DNA from: Desulfosudis oleivorans
GTDB lineage: Bacteria > Desulfobacterota > Desulfobacteria > Desulfobacterales > SURF-7
DNA: 64,000 bases
Assembly (NCBI GenBank): GCA_020723305.1
Contig: DYJC01000017.1
Coordinates: 41,360-105,359 of the forward strand
Reading direction: 5' to 3'
Shown: positions 36,537-44,504 of the stretch, piece after piece
Position numbering within the stretch: the stretch's first letter is position 1
How the letters are laid out: every line of letters begins with the position of its first letter
Made by a program: the position numbers and the translations under genes
Notes under the pieces: model-generated
Database searches by the model: none
The model's input: the letters and a program-made list of their open reading frames with translations, nothing else
Told to the model about the DNA's origin: nothing

Positions 36537-37517
36537 TTACGCTTTCAGGGCATATTGATTCAAAAATCGACTGCAATCCTTCCAGAATCCAAGTGTGTTT
36601 TTTCGCCAGGACATGAAATGAAATACATGAGGTTCGTTTGGATAGTAATGGGTCTCTGCCAGATCGGTTTTTGAACGGAGTGCTTTTTCCAGCCGTACTG
36701 TATCCTCGTACAGGATATCTGCCGTGCCGACAGCGGCAAAGATCGGCGGAAGAGGATGATCCGGCTGTCCTGCTTTTTCCATAATGACAAGGGGATCACT
36801 CAGGGCATTTTCCGTTTCATGTTTTTTGAACTTCTTCCCAAGATAGGCGTTTGCCACATCCCGGACAATGTCATAGGATATATCGTTCATCTGTTTCAAT
36901 CTCGCCCTCCGTACACGGGAATACCTTTCCGGATTGCTGACCTGAAGGAGACCCGCGATAATCTGGACGGAAACCGGCTTGATATTGGTTTCCCAGACCA
37001 GTTTTGCAAAGGGCTCAGGACGTTGATAGCCGGCTGCGATCGTCAGCCCCAGCACAAGATTGGCACCAGCGGATTCTCCGGCCAGGGATAGCCTGTTTTT
37101 ATCTCCTCCATAGGATTCAGCATTTTCAACCGCCCATCTGTATGCATGGCAGGCATCCTCCAGGGCAGCAGGATACGGATATTTGGGAGCCAGACGATAG
37201 TTGATATTCAAAACCAGAAAACCAAAACGCGCAAACAGAAGTGCAACACTCCGATGGGTTTCCTTGGAACAGAGAGTAAACCCTCCGCCATGAATATAGA
37301 TCATCACCGGCAAAAGACCGGTTCGATTTTTAGGCCGATACACATCCAATACATGAGCCTCGCTTCCATCCGATTGATAAGGTACATTCCGGATCACATC
37401 CGTCTGTTTACGAATCCCTCTGATGAAAGGCGTCAGATCCGCCATATTGGCAAACTGTTGAAACAGATTGGTCAAAACCCATTTTCGGGCCTTTCTGCCT
37501 GTAAAGTGTCGTTGCAT
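36537..37517 (-). CDS. alpha/beta hydrolase, HSL-type esterase
   Basis: A 326 aa esterase of the hormone-sensitive lipase family. The oxyanion motif is YIHGGGFTLCS, the nucleophile Ser is in GESAGANL, and the late DI/His pair is in GTADILYED and NEPHVFHFMSW. No signal peptide, so it should act in the cytoplasm on short acyl esters or thioesters. It lies 89 bp downstream of the HMG-CoA reductase gene on the same strand, in a region rich in CoA enzymes. Confidence 0.9.
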   Translation of the reverse strand: MQRHFTGRKARKWVLTNLFQQFANMADLTPFIRGIRKQTDVIRNVPYQSDGSEAHVLDVYRPKNRTGLLPVMIYIHGGGFTLCSKETHRSVALLFARFGFLVLNINYRLAPKYPYPAALEDACHAYRWAVENAESYGGDKNRLSLAGESAGANLVLGLTIAAGYQRPEPFAKLVWETNIKPVSVQIIAGLLQVSNPERYSRVRRARLKQMNDISYDIVRDVANAYLGKKFKKHETENALSDPLVIMEKAGQPDHPLPPIFAAVGTADILYEDTVRLEKALRSKTDLAETHYYPNEPHVFHFMSWRKNTLGFWKDCSRFLNQYALKA

Positions 37518-37606
37518 ATGAATCCATATCCTTTATTTAGATAGTAAACTGTATGACACCCCCCAAACCCCTCCTCAAGGGGGAATAAAAAACCTGATTT
37601 CAATTT

Positions 37607-38776
37607 TCATCGGTTCCTGCCGAATTTTTCATGACTGGAAACCCATTCACCGGCCATGACTGCACTGGCAAGAGATATCTCACCAGCCACGACTGTGGCA
37701 GCGACAATCTCGGCCAGCTTTTTAACTTTTCCGGAGCCGTAGCATCCCAGAATTTCCAGGCACTCTTTTTGTGTGGCGAGACCGGTCCCGCCTCCATAGG
37801 TGGCCACAATCAAAGACGGCAGTGTGATGGAGTAGTAATAGTCATTTTCCTTTGTCTTTTCCACATAAACCAGGGCCGCAGAGGATTCCGCCACATTGGC
37901 CACATCCTGCCCGGTTGCAATGAATAATGCCGTAATCCCGTTTGCCGAATGCGCGCCATTGTTATTCGCTCCGGCCATGAAACTGCCGAGATTACTGACA
38001 TGCCGCTGCCGGATCAGAACATCAATGGGTGCGCCTGCCAGATCTTCCAGAACCTTTGCCGGTATGACCATCTCTGCGACAACCCGCTTTCCCCTGGTCC
38101 TCAGTGTGTTGATATAGGATGTTTTTTTGTCCGTGTCCATATTCCCGGAAAGAAGATAGCGCTGAATTCCTGGATAGCGGTGCTTGATCCATTCGCAGGC
38201 GGCAAATGTCGCCATGCTGACCATATTCTGACCCGCAGCATCGCCGGTTGTGAAGTTGAAACGGAGGAACATCATCTTGCCGGCAGGATACTGTTCGATA
38301 TTCCTCAGTTTCCCGGATGAAGTCGTGCTCTCCGCCGCTGCCTTTATGCTTTCAAAATTTTCCGTTACCCAGATTCCAAAATCCCTTGCCTCCCGTGCAT
38401 CCGTAAAATGGAATACCGGCGCACGCTGCATGGCATCATCCACAACGGTTGTTTTCACTCCCCCGCTCTCCTTGATTACTTTCATGCCTCTGTTGTAACT
38501 GGCCACCAGGGTTCCCTCGCTGGTGGCCAGCGGCACATAGAATTCTCCTTGTGCATGCTCCCCGTTGACCAGCAAAGGGCCTGCAAGCCCAATGGGAACC
38601 TGCGCAACCCCTGCAAAATTTTCGATATTTCCCTGAAGTCTTGCAGGGTCAAACGAATACTTGCGGATGTGCCCGGCTTCAACACCGGTCTTTTCCCTGA
38701 TAAAGGCAAGCCGCTTATCCGCCATCTCGTCTGTATAATCATCAGGGCCATTCACACGAGGTATGGAATTTTTCAT
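37607..38776 (-). CDS. hydroxymethylglutaryl-CoA reductase
   Basis: A 389 aa HMG-CoA reductase converting HMG-CoA to mevalonate (or the reverse) with NAD(P)H. The four catalytic residues are all visible: Glu87 in SEGTLVAS, Lys217/218 in NMDTDKKTS, Asp291 in GQDVANVAES and His382 in SSHEKFGRNR. The TDKK pattern is like that of the class I (archaeal and eukaryal) enzymes. The 3-hydroxy-3-methylglutaryl pathway is not otherwise encoded here. In this organism the enzyme might act in mevalonate formation or in breakdown of branched substrates; neighbours do not decide. Confidence 0.92.
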   Translation of the reverse strand: MKNSIPRVNGPDDYTDEMADKRLAFIREKTGVEAGHIRKYSFDPARLQGNIENFAGVAQVPIGLAGPLLVNGEHAQGEFYVPLATSEGTLVASYNRGMKVIKESGGVKTTVVDDAMQRAPVFHFTDAREARDFGIWVTENFESIKAAAESTTSSGKLRNIEQYPAGKMMFLRFNFTTGDAAGQNMVSMATFAACEWIKHRYPGIQRYLLSGNMDTDKKTSYINTLRTRGKRVVAEMVIPAKVLEDLAGAPIDVLIRQRHVSNLGSFMAGANNNGAHSANGITALFIATGQDVANVAESSAALVYVEKTKENDYYYSITLPSLIVATYGGGTGLATQKECLEILGCYGSGKVKKLAEIVAATVVAGEISLASAVMAGEWVSSHEKFGRNR

Positions 38777-38874
38777 TTTTTTGCTCTCCTGTCCGAATTC
38801 CGGTTTTCACTCCACATACAAATGGTAAAACAATAATCAATTGTTAATTACGAATAATCAATTTCAGTTAGCGC

Positions 38875-40053
38875 TTATGGGGGCAAGTTTGGTGTACCGG
38901 ACACGGAAACCGCCCGCTCCAAAACCTCAATCACATGATTGATCTCGCTTGTCTTATCGATCCGGGAATTCCGATCCACAAAAAGCCAGCGCAGGGCCAT
39001 ATGACTGAATGCACCGATAAACAGGTTTTTAAATATCCGGTTATTTACAGAAGGCCGGACATGTCCTTCCCTCTTCCCCTGGTCCAGAATCGGATCCAGG
39101 AAATTCATATACTTCTGAAAATCAGCATACGCCGGTGTCTGATAAAAGCGGCGGTTAAAGATTCCGTTCAGAATAAAGGTCTTGGCAAAATCCGGCTGGT
39201 TCAGATAGATGGAAAAATGGTAACGCATGAACCGCCTGAGTTTGCGCAAGGGCGTTTTGATTTCAAAAAGTTCACCTAAAGAAGCCAGATGTTCCTGAAA
39301 CCGGTATTGAAACACAGAGTGCAGCAGATCCTCCTTATTTTGAAAATATTCATATACCGTGCCTTCGGCCACATTGGCGATCTTCGATATTTCCGAAATC
39401 GTGGCCTTGTCATATCCTTTTTGTGCAAACAGGGCCTCTGCTGCAATGACCATCCGGTGTGCTTTTTCATTTTGTGCATGGGGCCTTGATGTCAGCATGG
39501 GGAGCAGTAATTCAAGAATGCCGTCGAGATCGGTCTGCGCTTTTTCTCCGAGCCGGCTTGTAAAAAACATGATGTTCTCCACATCCAGCAGTCCCAGTAC
39601 CATATCCCGAAGCACAAAGGTGTTGAGATCTTTTGAGAACAGTCCTTCATGGATGCCGTCGACAAAAATCTCTCTGAGAATCCTGGTCCATTGGCGAAAG
39701 GGATCAAACGCCTCATGGTGAAAAAAATCCTTTTTGGACCTGCATTCAAAAATGGTGAAATAGGCATACTGGGGATTGGAGTCATGATAATCAAGCTGAA
39801 ACCAGATGAACTTCCGGAGGCGGCTGATCGGATCGGAAATCCCCTGAAGGTACTGCTTCAGTTCCTCTATTCCGGTTTTCAGATACGCTCCTGCTGAATG
39901 GAACAGCAGATCCTCCTTATTTTTAAAATGATGATACAGAACCGAATCCGTGATGCCTGAAGCGGTTGCGATCTCCGCAACCGTTGCGTCTTTTCCTTTC
40001 CGGGACATGATGGATACGGCTGCATCCAGAATGTGCTGTTTTTTGGTTGTCAC
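38875..40053 (-). CDS. double TetR-type transcriptional regulator (tandem fusion)
   Basis: A 392 aa protein formed of two complete TetR modules. The first HTH is at about residues 8-50 (ILDAAVSIMSRKGKDATVAE, then HHFKNKEDLL) with a ligand half to ~190. A second HTH is at about 203-245 (AAEALFAQKGYDKATISEI, then EYFQNKEDLL), again followed by a ligand half. Such a tandem would be a covalent dimer. It is divergent from the 4-hydroxybutyryl-CoA dehydratase homologue and lies next to HMG-CoA reductase, so it probably controls one or both. The 394 bp between it and 40448 is AT-rich and should hold the promoters. Confidence 0.92.
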   Translation of the reverse strand: MTTKKQHILDAAVSIMSRKGKDATVAEIATASGITDSVLYHHFKNKEDLLFHSAGAYLKTGIEELKQYLQGISDPISRLRKFIWFQLDYHDSNPQYAYFTIFECRSKKDFFHHEAFDPFRQWTRILREIFVDGIHEGLFSKDLNTFVLRDMVLGLLDVENIMFFTSRLGEKAQTDLDGILELLLPMLTSRPHAQNEKAHRMVIAAEALFAQKGYDKATISEISKIANVAEGTVYEYFQNKEDLLHSVFQYRFQEHLASLGELFEIKTPLRKLRRFMRYHFSIYLNQPDFAKTFILNGIFNRRFYQTPAYADFQKYMNFLDPILDQGKREGHVRPSVNNRIFKNLFIGAFSHMALRWLFVDRNSRIDKTSEINHVIEVLERAVSVSGTPNLPP

Positions 40054-40447
40054 TTCACGACCCTTTCCCGGATTATCTTGGGTGTAATCAAAACCGTTGA
40101 ATAATCGAAATCCAACACTTTTAATTGCACCCGATTATCTCTGACTGGTTTTGTACCATAAACAAAAAAGCCGTTTGATTCAATAAAATTTGAACAATAT
40201 TCTATAAAAAAATAATTAAAGAAATCAGTTCACCATTCACAATAATTTTTGTTAACTATATATTATTATAATATTAAAACTTATTTTTTGGAAATGACTT
40301 GACCTCCCACACTGCTTTTTACTATATAGAATATCATTCATTCAGGTTGTTTTGATTTCACACAGGATTGCTTGTTCCACCTTGAAATCCGTTTCTGAAA
40401 TAAAAGCAGCAAAGATGCATGTTTTGATGATGCAAGGAGATTGTCCC

Positions 40448-41890
40448 ATGATGACGGCAGCACAATATGAAGAGAGCCTTCGAAAGCTGAACCTGGTTGT
40501 CTATATGTTCGGCAAAAGAATCGAAAACCCGGTGGATCATCCCATGATCCGTCCATCCATGAATGCAGTGGCCAAAACATATGAGATGGCAGGTCTGCCG
40601 GAATTCCAGGATACCATGACCGCCATCTCCCATCTGACCGGAAAAAGAATCAACCGCTTCACCCACATCCACCAGAGCCGGGAAGACCTGATTCAGAAAA
40701 CCAAAATGGGACGGCTGATGGGAGCGCACACTGCCTGCTGTTTTCAGCGCTGTGTCGGCATGGATTCACTGAATGCGCTTTCCATCGTCACCTACGATAT
40801 CGATGCCCGGTATGGAACCTCCTACAACAAACGCTTTCTGAAATATCTATCCTTTGTGCAGGAAAACGATCTTATCTGCGATGGCGCTATGACCGACCCA
40901 AAAGGAGACCGATCCCTGCCCCCCTCCGGACAACCGGACCCGGACATGTACCTGCATGTGGTGGAAGAAAGAAAGGATGGAATCGTTGTCCGGGGAGCCA
41001 AGGCACACCAGACCGGTGCGGTCAATTCCCATGAGATCATCGTCATGCCCACCATCTCCATGAAAAAAGAGGATCGGGACTATGCGATCTCCTTTGCCTT
41101 GCAAAGCGATACAAAGGGAATCACCTATATCGTCGGACGTCAGTCCTGCGACACCCGCAAACTTGAAGACAATCCCATGGATACCGGGAACCAGACATAC
41201 GGGGGCCATGAAGCGCTGGTCGTTTTCGATGATGTGTTCGTACCCTGGGAACGGGTGTTCATGTATAAGGAATATGATTTTGCAGGATCACTGGTTGAAA
41301 AATTCGCATCCTATCACCGGCAGAGTTATGCCTGCAAAACCGGTGTGGGAGATGTCCTGATCGGGGCTTCCCAGACCATTGCCGAATACAACGGCACGCT
41401 CAAGGCTTCCCATATCAAGGATAAAATCATTGAAATGAACCAGTTGAACGAAACCCTGTATTGCGGTTCCTTGTCCTGCGCGGCGGAAGGGCATAAAGAG
41501 CCCAGCGGAACCTATAGTGTCAATACGCTTCTGGCCAATGTCTCCAAACAGAATGTCACCCGTTTCCCCTATGAGATTGCACGCCTGGCCCAGGATATTG
41601 CGGGCGGCCTGATGGTCACACTTCCCTCGGAAGCGGATTTCCGTTCTCCGGAAATCGGGAAATGGCTGGAAAAATATTGTCAGGGGTCAAAAGACGTGCC
41701 AGTGGAAAACCGCATGCGGATCCTTCGCCTGATTGAAAACCTGACACTCGGAACAGCTGCAGTCGGTTATCTCACCGAATCCATGCACGGAGCCGGATCA
41801 CCCCAGGCTCAGCGGATCATGATTTCACGCCAGGTGAACATGAAAGAAAAACAAGCGTATGCCAAAAAATTATGCAATATAAAAGAGTGA
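40448..41890 (+). CDS. 4-hydroxybutyryl-CoA dehydratase / vinylacetyl-CoA isomerase family protein
   Basis: A 480 aa enzyme of the AbfD family (4-hydroxyphenylacetate 3-hydroxylase fold with FAD and a [4Fe-4S] cluster). Ligand candidates are Cys98 and Cys102 (CFQRC) and His290 and Cys296 (HRQSYAC). AbfD from Clostridium uses Cys99, Cys103, His292 and Cys299, so the last spacing here is one shorter. The start at ATG 40448 has AAGGAG 8 nt upstream. Expected reaction: 4-hydroxybutyryl-CoA to crotonyl-CoA, with a crotonase gene 12 bp downstream to continue. Substrate not proven. Confidence 0.9.
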   Translation: MMTAAQYEESLRKLNLVVYMFGKRIENPVDHPMIRPSMNAVAKTYEMAGLPEFQDTMTAISHLTGKRINRFTHIHQSREDLIQKTKMGRLMGAHTACCFQRCVGMDSLNALSIVTYDIDARYGTSYNKRFLKYLSFVQENDLICDGAMTDPKGDRSLPPSGQPDPDMYLHVVEERKDGIVVRGAKAHQTGAVNSHEIIVMPTISMKKEDRDYAISFALQSDTKGITYIVGRQSCDTRKLEDNPMDTGNQTYGGHEALVVFDDVFVPWERVFMYKEYDFAGSLVEKFASYHRQSYACKTGVGDVLIGASQTIAEYNGTLKASHIKDKIIEMNQLNETLYCGSLSCAAEGHKEPSGTYSVNTLLANVSKQNVTRFPYEIARLAQDIAGGLMVTLPSEADFRSPEIGKWLEKYCQGSKDVPVENRMRILRLIENLTLGTAAVGYLTESMHGAGSPQAQRIMISRQVNMKEKQAYAKKLCNIKE

Positions 41891-41902
41891 AGGAATCAAC
41901 CC

Positions 41903-42673
41903 ATGGATCTGAAAAACATCTTATTCAAAAAAGAAAACCATATCGGGATCATCACCATCAACCGGCCACCGGCCAACACCTGGAACTATGAAGCCATGCT
42001 GGATCTGGAAACGGTTCTGGACGAAGTGGAAAAAGATAAAGACCTGCGGGTCATCATCCTGACCGGCGCAGGAGAGAAGTGCTTTTCTGCGGGATTTGAT
42101 GTCAATGACAGTGTCAATGGCCATAAAACCGGTCCAAAAGGATGGGAGCTGTGGACCAGGGTGGATAAAATCGCAAGACCGTTGATCGCCGCTATAAACG
42201 GTCATGTGCTTGGCGGAGGACTGGAACTGGCCCTGTGCTGCCATTTCAGGATCATGGCTGACTCGCCCAAATCATTCATCGGCCTTACGGAACTGAATCT
42301 GGGCATCATTCCCGGATGGGGAGGAACGCAAAGGCTCATGAGATGTATCGGACAGGCGAAAGCGCTGGATATGATCCTGTTCAGCAAACGGCTTACCGCT
42401 GCCCAGGCTCTTGAAATCGGATTGGTCAACCAGATCTGCCTGCCTGAAAAACTCATGGATGAGGCTATGGCTTTTGCTGAAAAACTCGTAAAAAGGCCGC
42501 CGGTTGCCGTAAGCTGCGTTCTAAAAGCAATGAGCGCCGGTGTATACCAGGGGCTTGAAAAAGGTCTTGATGTTGAGGCCGAGGGGAGCGCTGTTGTCCG
42601 GGAATCAAAAGATGTTATCGAAGGATTCACCGCCTTTATGGAAAAACGGGAGCCTGTTTTTCAAGGCGAGTAG
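41903..42673 (+). CDS. enoyl-CoA hydratase/isomerase family protein
   Basis: A 256 aa crotonase that would hydrate crotonyl-CoA or a similar enoyl-CoA. The oxyanion-hole sequences are GEKCFSAGFDVN and NGHVLGGGLELALCCHFRI. GLTELNLGIIPGWGGTQRLMR carries the second Glu region, so this has the features of a working hydratase. It lies 12 bp after the AbfD-type gene and shares its transcription unit. Its last 22 codons recur, diverged, at 43557-43622. Confidence 0.93.
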   Translation: MDLKNILFKKENHIGIITINRPPANTWNYEAMLDLETVLDEVEKDKDLRVIILTGAGEKCFSAGFDVNDSVNGHKTGPKGWELWTRVDKIARPLIAAINGHVLGGGLELALCCHFRIMADSPKSFIGLTELNLGIIPGWGGTQRLMRCIGQAKALDMILFSKRLTAAQALEIGLVNQICLPEKLMDEAMAFAEKLVKRPPVAVSCVLKAMSAGVYQGLEKGLDVEAEGSAVVRESKDVIEGFTAFMEKREPVFQGE

Positions 42674-42819
42674 AAACGATATTGTTTATATTTACAAGGT
42701 TATTTTATCGAAATTAATTTAAAAAAGAAAGGATAAACTCAAACAGCAGATCAAGATATGGAAAATCAATGATGCCATAATCGAAAATATCCTGTCCCGT
42801 TTTTCTGGCATAAATACTC

Positions 42820-42848
42820 TTGACATTAATAAACAAATTGTTTATATT
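42820..42848 (+). promoter_or_regulatory. higBA promoter with palindromic operator
   Basis: -35 TTGACA (42820-42825), a 17 bp spacer, and -10 TATATT (42843-42848). A perfect inverted repeat TAAACAA-A-TTGTTTA (42830-42844) covers the spacer and touches the -10 box. It looks like the autoregulation site of the antitoxin. The -10 box ends 6 nt before the higB ATG, so the mRNA would be leaderless or nearly so. Confidence 0.78.
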
Positions 42849-42854
42849 TTTATT

Positions 42855-43136
42855 ATGATTCAAACTTTTGCTTCATCCGAAACGGAACGCTTCTTTGCTA
42901 CCGGAAAATCACGCCGCTTGCCGCAGGACATACTCAAACGTGCAGCAATGCGTTTGACACAGTTGGATGGAGCCTTACGCCTCGAAGACTTGCGGTTCCC
43001 TCCTTCTAACAGACTTGAGGCTCTGATTCATGATCGTTCCGGTCAATGGAGTATTCGCATTAACGACCAATGGCGCGTCTGCTTCCGCTTTAAAAATGGA
43101 GACGCTTATGACGTTGAAATTGTCGATTATCATTAG
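42855..43136 (+). CDS. higB: HigB-type (RelE superfamily) toxin
   Basis: A 93 aa toxin of the RelE/HigB killer family, which cleaves mRNA at the ribosome. The C-terminal half (WSIRINDQWRVCFRFKNGDAYDVEIVDYH) is typical. The toxin gene precedes the antitoxin, the usual higBA order. The start is the first base or two after the predicted start of transcription. The base composition is richer in G+C than the flanks, suggesting acquisition. Confidence 0.92.
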   Translation: MIQTFASSETERFFATGKSRRLPQDILKRAAMRLTQLDGALRLEDLRFPPSNRLEALIHDRSGQWSIRINDQWRVCFRFKNGDAYDVEIVDYH

Positions 43137-43149
43137 AGGAGAAAATAGC

Positions 43150-43446
43150 ATGGTCAAGAATGGTCTACCTGCAATTCATCCAGGAGAATTTCTGGCTGAA
43201 ATCATAGGAGAGATGAGTATATCGCAAGCCGAGTTCGCGCGAGCCATCGGGGTATCGCCCATGCGGATTTCGCATGTTATCAAGGGCGATCGTCCGGTGA
43301 CGGCGGAGCTGGCATTGCTGATTGGACGTGCATTCAACCAGTCACCGCAATACTGGCTCAATCTTCAGACGTCTTACGATCTAAAAATCGCGGAGATCCA
43401 CATCGGAAAACGCCTCACTAATGTGCATTCATTTACGCACGCTTAA
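43150..43446 (+). CDS. higA: HigA-type antitoxin
   Basis: A 98 aa Xre-type DNA-binding antitoxin. The helix-turn-helix covers MSISQAEFARAIGVSPMRIS. It follows higB by 13 bp with its own GAGGAGAAAATAGC ribosome site. By family it binds HigB and represses the promoter at 42820. Its TAA merges into a short hairpin (ATTGCCC/GGGCAAT, 43446-43462). Confidence 0.94.
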   Translation: MVKNGLPAIHPGEFLAEIIGEMSISQAEFARAIGVSPMRISHVIKGDRPVTAELALLIGRAFNQSPQYWLNLQTSYDLKIAEIHIGKRLTNVHSFTHA

Positions 43447-43549
43447 TTGCCCATCGGGCAATATCTGCGAATTTTACCAATCGGGAAATAATTGGGACAT
43501 TCCATGATTTCATGAAATTCCGGCCTTATTATACCCACTATTATACCCA

Positions 43550-43622
43550 GGGCTCAAAAGATGTCATCGAAAGATTCACTGCTTTTCTTGAAAAACGGGA
43601 ACCTGTTTTTCAAGGCGAGTAA
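43550..43622 (+). pseudogene. remnant of a second crotonase gene (3' end)
   Basis: These ~73 bases encode SKDVIERFTAFLEKREPVF plus QGE and a stop, nearly the same as the C-terminus of the crotonase gene at 41903-42673. Several differences are silent, so this is an old, diverged copy and not a recent exact duplicate. The rest of the gene is gone; the higBA module lies between the intact copy and the remnant. Confidence 0.85.
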
Positions 43623-43641
43623 AAAAACCAGAGGTGACTCT

Positions 43642-43712
43642 CCGATTTTCATTCAACTGTTTTCAACTTTTCAAACACCTCTCTACATGTTGCATAGATA
43701 TTGCTGTTGACA
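43642..43712. repeat. dispersed ~80 bp repeat, copy B
   Basis: Matches 26001-26082 closely over CATTCAACT, TTTTCAACTTTTCAAACA, the GCATAGATATTG part and GTTGACACC. It directly follows the crotonase remnant. Function unknown. Confidence 0.7.
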
Positions 43713-43770
43713 CCATCCGACTCTTGAAGATCAGTTTATCGTCCATGTTGAACCGCCTTATTTGTTAATA

Positions 43771-44071
43771 CCTGAATTTTGCACCACTTTGGTCAAATTC
43801 CGTGCAAGAAATTTTTTGCACGGATAATATTTCATTTAATATCAAATTGTTTGTTAAGACATAAAAATGCATTTCTTGTGAATCCTTGATTTTACTGGTA
43901 TCGGATTCAGCCCCGTGAGGCCGCCATTAAAAGGCACTTGCACATACCAAACAAACTGAATTTTACCAACTGGGTAAAAAATGGTGATTTATTCTAATGC
44001 TGCAAACCCTTCATCAATATGCTTTCATGGGTTGTATGCCCATTTGCAAGGCGTTTGGTGCAAAATTCAGG
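43771..44071. mobile_element. non-autonomous element with 16 bp terminal inverted repeats
   Basis: Perfect inverted repeats CCTGAATTTTGCACCA (43771-43786) and its complement (44056-44071) bound 301 bp with no transposase. The 5 bp TAATA lies on both outer sides (43766-43770 and 44072-44076), a likely target-site duplication. The CCT ends and 5 bp AT-rich duplication recall IS1380-family insertion sequences; that link is inference. The interval 44078-44504 after it contains only AT-rich sequence that must hold the promoter of the next gene. Confidence 0.75.
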
Positions 44072-44504
44072 TAATAATATAAGAGGTTATCTTAAAAAAC
44101 AGATAGAAGCCTATATTTATTTATGATTTCATTAATTTATTTTCATACAAAATATTATATATCATAACAGGAAATTACGATACTTGGGTGCATGCGAAAA
44201 AGAAAAATATCAGCGAATACTGTTCCTTATAGATGTGCGATTGCCTTGATACAGCGCTTTTTTTATCTTGACATTCGAGCCGATTTTTTGATAGCTCAAG
44301 TGAAGTAGTGTGGTTTCTTATTTCTCTTTTTCGGGATTGTCAAATAAAACCATAAAATCATACTATTGCCATATCAACCATGAAGCGAGGATGAAAAAAA
44401 ATCCTTACGCATCTAGGACTGTGGGAATGAAGCAAATCAACCCGCGAAATCAGGTATGATTCAATAACAATCTCAATAAGCGAAAAGTTACTGGAGGAGT
44501 ATAT

